This document shows positions 59,581 to 64,000 of a stretch of DNA of 64,000 nucleotides, piece after piece; within the stretch, counting starts at the first letter, position 1; each line of letters starts with the position of its first letter. Source of the DNA: Todiramphus chloris collaris (lineage: Eukaryota; Chordata; Aves; Coraciiformes; Alcedinidae). The stretch covers positions 11,872,023 through 11,936,022 of the forward strand of contig JANVCC010000040.1 in the NCBI GenBank assembly GCA_025345505.1. The letters run 5' to 3'. The translations under genes and the position numbers were made by a program. The notes below the pieces were generated by a model, which saw only the letters and a list, made by a program, of their open reading frames with translations, made no database searches and was not told the origin of the DNA.

Positions 59581-59731
59581 AGATGCCCCATCCCTGGAAA
59601 CCTTCCAGGTAGGACTGGATGGGGCTCTGAGCAACCTGATCTAGTTAAATATGTCCCTGCTTACTGCAGGACGGTTGGACTAGATCATATGTAAAGGTCC
59701 TTCCAACCCAAACTACTCTATGATTCTATAA
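59577..59731 (+). repeat. CR1 LINE 3' end, plus orientation
   Basis: CCCCATCCCTGGAAACCTTC, then GGACTGGATGGGGCTCTGAG, CAGGACGGTTGGACTAGATC and CTTCCAACCCAAACTACTCT, ending TATGATTCTATAAC: the sense CR1 tail with its terminal ATTCTAT. It is 5' truncated. Confidence 0.93.
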
Positions 59732-60117
59732 CCCCCCCCAGGTTTGGCATTGTGGCTAGCATGTGTTTCTGCACCAAAGCCCCGTAAGACCTAAGCAGCC
59801 AAGAAAACATATGTCAGGCAAACTTGTTTGCAAAGTGCTTTAAAATCAATTCTTCATAAACTCCACTTGCTAATTCTTCATTAAAATACACCCATGAAAC
59901 ATCTGATACCCAGAGTGACAGCCAATTTGTTCCAACGTTTGAATGCGACGCAGCACAACCAGTACAGGGCAGTACGGCGTTCAGCGATGACAAGACAGCT
60001 GCCATCAGGTAACCTGAAGGTGGTCAGAGCACCTAAATGTGTTTAAGCACTGGCTAAAAAAGCAAGGTAATGCTGAAGCTCCCCAGCTAGTTGAGTGGTT
60101 CCCAAGTCAAGCCATTT

Positions 60118-60338
60118 CATAGAATCATAGAATCATTCAGGTTGGAAAAGACTCTTGGGATCATCAAGTCCAACCATTAACCCAACTCCACAAAGTTCAC
60201 CCCTAAACCATGTCCCTCAACACCACATCTAAACGACCCTTAAAGACATCCAGGGATGGTGATTCAATCACCTCCCGGGGCAGACTATTCCAGTGTCTGA
60301 CTACTCTTGCTGTGACAAATTTTTCCCTAATGTCCTAA
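60118..60338 (-). repeat. CR1 LINE 3' end, minus orientation
   Basis: CATAGAATCATAGAATCATT, then CAGGTTGGAAAAGACTCTTG and GATCATCAAGTCCAACCATT: the reverse complement of a CR1 tail. It continues through 'ccctcaacaccacatctaaacg' and 'cccggggcagactattccagtg' blocks. At its inner (5') end the sequence TTTCCCTAATGTCCTAA is repeated nearby. Confidence 0.93.
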
Positions 60339-60391
60339 TATATTAGGGAAATACATTTCCCTAATGTCCTAATTTTTCCCTAATGTTCTAA
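60322..60391. repeat. Local triplication of a TTTCCCTAATGTCCTAA word
   Basis: Three copies of the same CR1-derived word occur at about 60322, 60356 and 60374, the last with one change (GTTCTAA). Between the first two, TATTAGGGA forms a short inverted copy. This looks like replication slippage at the truncated CR1 end. Confidence 0.8.
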
Positions 60392-63300
60392 ATGAAAACT
60401 GTTTTCATTTTGACATGAAAAGTTTGCAGGTCTGAAACTCTCAGCTGGAAATGAAAACAATACAACTCCGTGCACTGCCTTCTCCAGACATTACAGTGGT
60501 GTTTTCTACAAGGTTATCTTATTTCATGCGTCATTTGGAATGTTCTACCAATGTGTAGTAACATCCTAATTGCTGTAATCTCCGCAGAGTCACCTCATGC
60601 ATTATCTGACATTTCCAGTTCGTTTTCTATACATTATCCATTTTATTAATATGCCTATCTTCTACTCATTTCCTATTGATCATTCAAGGCTGCAACGCGC
60701 ATTTTGTTATTTCTATGTAGCACTGCACAGGTTGGAAGAATTTAGCTGGAAAGCAATGCATTCTTGTTTGTAGCCTGCCTGCCACTCAAAACTACATTTT
60801 TCCCCTCTTCTCAAGAGCTCCATTCCCTACGCACATGGCACACAAGGCTGCTTCTAGACAAGCTTACAGCTAGATCGGTTTGACTGACTAAACCAGGCAT
60901 TCAGAGTATTTGCTAAACAATAATACTGAGAAGGTGAAATCTCAGCAGGGCTCTCAGACAGGAACTGCATCTTGTTGTCTCAGGTTAATCATGTACCTAA
61001 TTTGCTGATTATTGACTTGCTCCCACAAAGGATTTTACTTGGCTTGACATATCAGCACTGATTAGTGATCAACTGTCAAGTGTAGTTGTTCGCTGCTTTA
61101 TAGCTCATGTCCCTAACCTGCAGAAACAAGGATTTTAAACTTCTGTTTTAAAATATTGTCTGGTGTCAACTTCATTAATACAAAACCATTCTGCTCCTCT
61201 CTGTCAGAAGAAGGCTTCTTTTCACTAACTCAGGTCCGTAACAGCTTGCCTTTCTTCTTCTAAAATTATTTTCTCTTGGTAGCAGCTTGGCTGAATTTTG
61301 ATTCCTGGGCAAAAATGCCAAGCAATCTTCTGCTGTACCACCCTGCTGACAAGCACCAGGACCCTGCACGAATATGGGAAACTAATTCTGCAGTTTGTAC
61401 TGGTGAATTTCATTAACTTCAGTTATGGAAGAAGGTTGGAATTGCTTCCTCTAAAGACAGGAAAGCTGGTTCTCTAAGGAGGATTGCAGCTGAATAGGAA
61501 ACAGAGTTGATCTTTCTCATTTAATGTAAACAGAAAGGCCATGAAATTTATATCCTATCCAAGTAAGGTGGAGTGAAAGAAGAGAAACTTTGGCTGACCA
61601 TTGCCTTCTCAGATGAGAAAGTCACAACGAAACCTAGAACAAATACATTTGACCACAGTGAAATAGAAATTAAAGATGAGTGTGAAATAAAAAAAAAAAA
61701 ATATTTCATACAACCAGATACACCCAACTGGATTTCTTGTGAAAGAGACAGGCATGCCTCTACTGTGTCTGAGGCAGAGAATTCTAATTAACTTGTATTC
61801 ATAGCAAGCCTCCACAATTGCTTAAGAGCTTTGGCTGCCCAAAGTAACTTCCACTTTATGATTTAGACTTTTGTTTGTTTTCCTTAACTAAATTGTTGGG
61901 TTTTTTTTTTTATGGTGGAATGATAGGGAAGTGAGCATCAAAACTCTGAATTAAGTGAAGCATGCTCAGTGAATTATGCCATTAACTCGCTGCAGCAGTT
62001 AAAGATCCACAGACATAATTTCATCCTCCAGACAACATATTGAAGCATTATAGACAAAATCAAAACATTCTAAAGAATGTCTCCCTCTCCCCAGAACATA
62101 TTCTCTGTGGATATTTTCTGATATCTGTTGCACAGATGTCTGTAAATGGCTGAAAATAGTCAACAGCCCTCTACAATTTCCCCAGTTTACCTAATCTTTG
62201 TATGGAACTTCAGGCTGCTGTATGCTAACCTACAGCTATATGGAAAACCGACCATTTGTCCTCCCTCCTTGGGTTGTGGACTGCTGATCCTTATTTCTTA
62301 CCAGTCAGACATGTCCATTCAATAACTCACAGAATGTTTTAAAACAGTATACTACAGGAAGTGGATGGAGTTTGGATAGTCAGAACTCCTTCTCCACAAA
62401 CTGTTAGAAGCAGAGGTTATGAACCCATGTAAATCTCTTTTCTCCTTTCCTTTCCTCCCAGCTCTACTTAAAGATTTTGGTTCTCAATTAAGACTACAGG
62501 CAATAATAAAAACCACGGAACAAGAAGCAAATGCAGAACAGTGCCATAAATTTGCCTCACATTTTGAAGTGGATCCAAAATTGAGTGAAAGTAAATGTAG
62601 TCTTCTCCAGAAAATGAATCTTTTCACTGTTTGTACCATGAGTTTGTGCGTGCACAGGGACACAGTTCACCTCAGGTTGATACCTCCTTGCAGGCACTAT
62701 GAACATACTTTCCCTATATGGCAATATGTAGCAATGCAATTTTGTGAAAGGCTCTGGGCTTTCAGCTTGGATCGTGCATTTTAACCATTTATGTAATTGC
62801 AGTTTGCTTTGCCAAATGAAAACCAAAAAGTAGTACCTGTTTTCTGCAAATCAAGGCAACGCATCTAGAAATGTTAAATGAGCTCTCCGTTGGCTTTTTG
62901 GAAATCATACACTAAGGAAAGCATTTTAAGTTTAGGTGATAATTTCTGAATGAAGAACTGATTTTTAATAGCATGGATATACATGAAGAAAGGGGCCCTA
63001 TTCAAAAGATGGTTGCTATTTCTGCTTCCCTTGCACTCTAAAGAATTTCCCTTTAGTATGGGTAACTGCAAACATATTATTTTTCATTACAGTTCTAATC
63101 TAAGCACATAGGCATCCTTCCATTCACATTCATGAGTTTTCAATATAATAAAATTATTTTTCTCTGTAATAGAAAATATAGCTCTATCATCTCACAGCAA
63201 AGAAATTAAAACACCCACTGCACAACCTAGAAGAAAAAGATACTTAAGTTTGGTCTCACTAACTTTAACACTATCTTTAGCTACAGCCCTTAGCTCTGTA

Positions 63301-63758
63301 CTACAGGGTCACTGTAAAAATGCGGTGTAACTGAGTTTTTAATCTTTGAGGCTGGTTAGAAATCAAGAACAATTGTGTTTCCCAACTGCAAGAATTGCCC
63401 CACATCTGACTCAGATATTATACCTCAATACCATCCTTGAGGGAAAAGTAGTAAAATTAAACCTCTGAAACACGTAACTGCATTATGTTCTCTAATATGG
63501 CTGGAGAGCAGCGATGCCAAAGTCTGCTGCAAACCCCGGTGATGCCATTTCAGCCTGTGGAGATTAAAACTTCTATGGAGAGAAAATTGTGTGTTCACAC
63601 CTTCAAGCTGCGTGTGCGTTCCAACTGTATACAATGCTCTGATACTGTGAGCCTAACCAACATCACTCATTATTTTTGACTGGTGAATAACTTGATAGGT
63701 TTATCTCAATTGGTGCCAAGATTTTGTCAGAGATTTAAAACCTTGAGTGCCAAACTGC

Positions 63759-63775
63759 AAAAAAAAAAAAAAAAA
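63759..63775. repeat. A17 homopolymer
   Basis: Followed by GAAAAAAAG. No retroposon body was recognised upstream. Confidence 0.9.
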
Positions 63776-64000
63776 GAAAAAAAGAATGTTATCTTAAAAA
63801 CGTGAATGGCAAGGACATCACTGATGACTTCTTTTATCAGTGCACTGTTGAGGTATTTAATAACCTAGAAATCTTAATAGTGGGTTGTTCAGTCAAATAT
63901 AAAAAAATGAAGCAATTCCCAGGAATCCCTAAACTTGAACTCCATAAGCTCCAATATAAATCTAACATAGATGCTCTAAACTTTCACATGTCTAACATTT

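Overview
The window is eukaryotic nuclear DNA, most likely from a bird. Five coding exons on the minus strand encode a teneurin extracellular region. The rest is AT-rich intron with scattered 5'-truncated CR1 LINE tails of the avian/sauropsid type (ATTCTATG-type 3' ends). A 100-base run of N at 15156-15255 marks a draft-assembly gap. No bacterial-type genes, operons, CRISPR arrays, RNA genes or complete mobile elements were found.

The single gene I can support is TENM2 (teneurin-2), a large type II transmembrane synaptic adhesion protein. It is read from high to low coordinates. The exons are 55571-55376 (pre-EGF extracellular segment), 52819-52718 (EGF1), 33865-33671 (EGF2-3), 28786-28586 (EGF4-5) and 26664-26479 (EGF6-7, with a possible 27-nt extension to 26452). 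All junctions have AG acceptors and, for the main forms, GT donors. Every internal junction is phase 1, and together the exons read as one continuous chain of about 293 residues with seven EGF-like repeats. EGF2 and EGF5 have a Tyr where the third Cys is expected, the known signature of the unpaired cysteines that disulfide-link teneurin dimers. The transmembrane, intracellular and immediately upstream extracellular exons lie beyond 64000. EGF8 and everything C-terminal (beta-propeller, YD barrel) lie before position 1. I looked for both neighbours by eye and did not find them.

Layout: 1-26.45 kb is part of a very long intron (more than 26 kb) with an assembly gap, several CR1 pieces, an ancient CR1/L3-like relic at 21.2-21.6 kb and a T-depleted low-complexity tract at 12.2-12.5 kb. 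From 26.5 to 33.9 kb are the three EGF2-7 exons with introns of 1.9 and 4.9 kb. From 33.9 to 52.7 kb is an 18.9-kb intron containing an ancient L2-like LINE relic (about 47.2-48.0 kb) and a homeodomain-motif-rich AT-rich block (42.3-42.6 kb). From 52.7 to 55.6 kb are the EGF1 and pre-EGF exons. From 55.6 to 64 kb is upstream intron with a 27-bp GC-rich minisatellite, a G-quadruplex-prone tract and a tail-to-tail inverted pair of CR1 elements.

I did not find a new biological system here. The most useful leads are the alternative 5' splice site after EGF7, whose conserved 9-residue extension ends in a GC rather than GT donor, the old L2 relic, and a few intronic blocks that look like conserved regulatory sequence. 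Comparisons to other species rest on remembered family sequences, not on a search.
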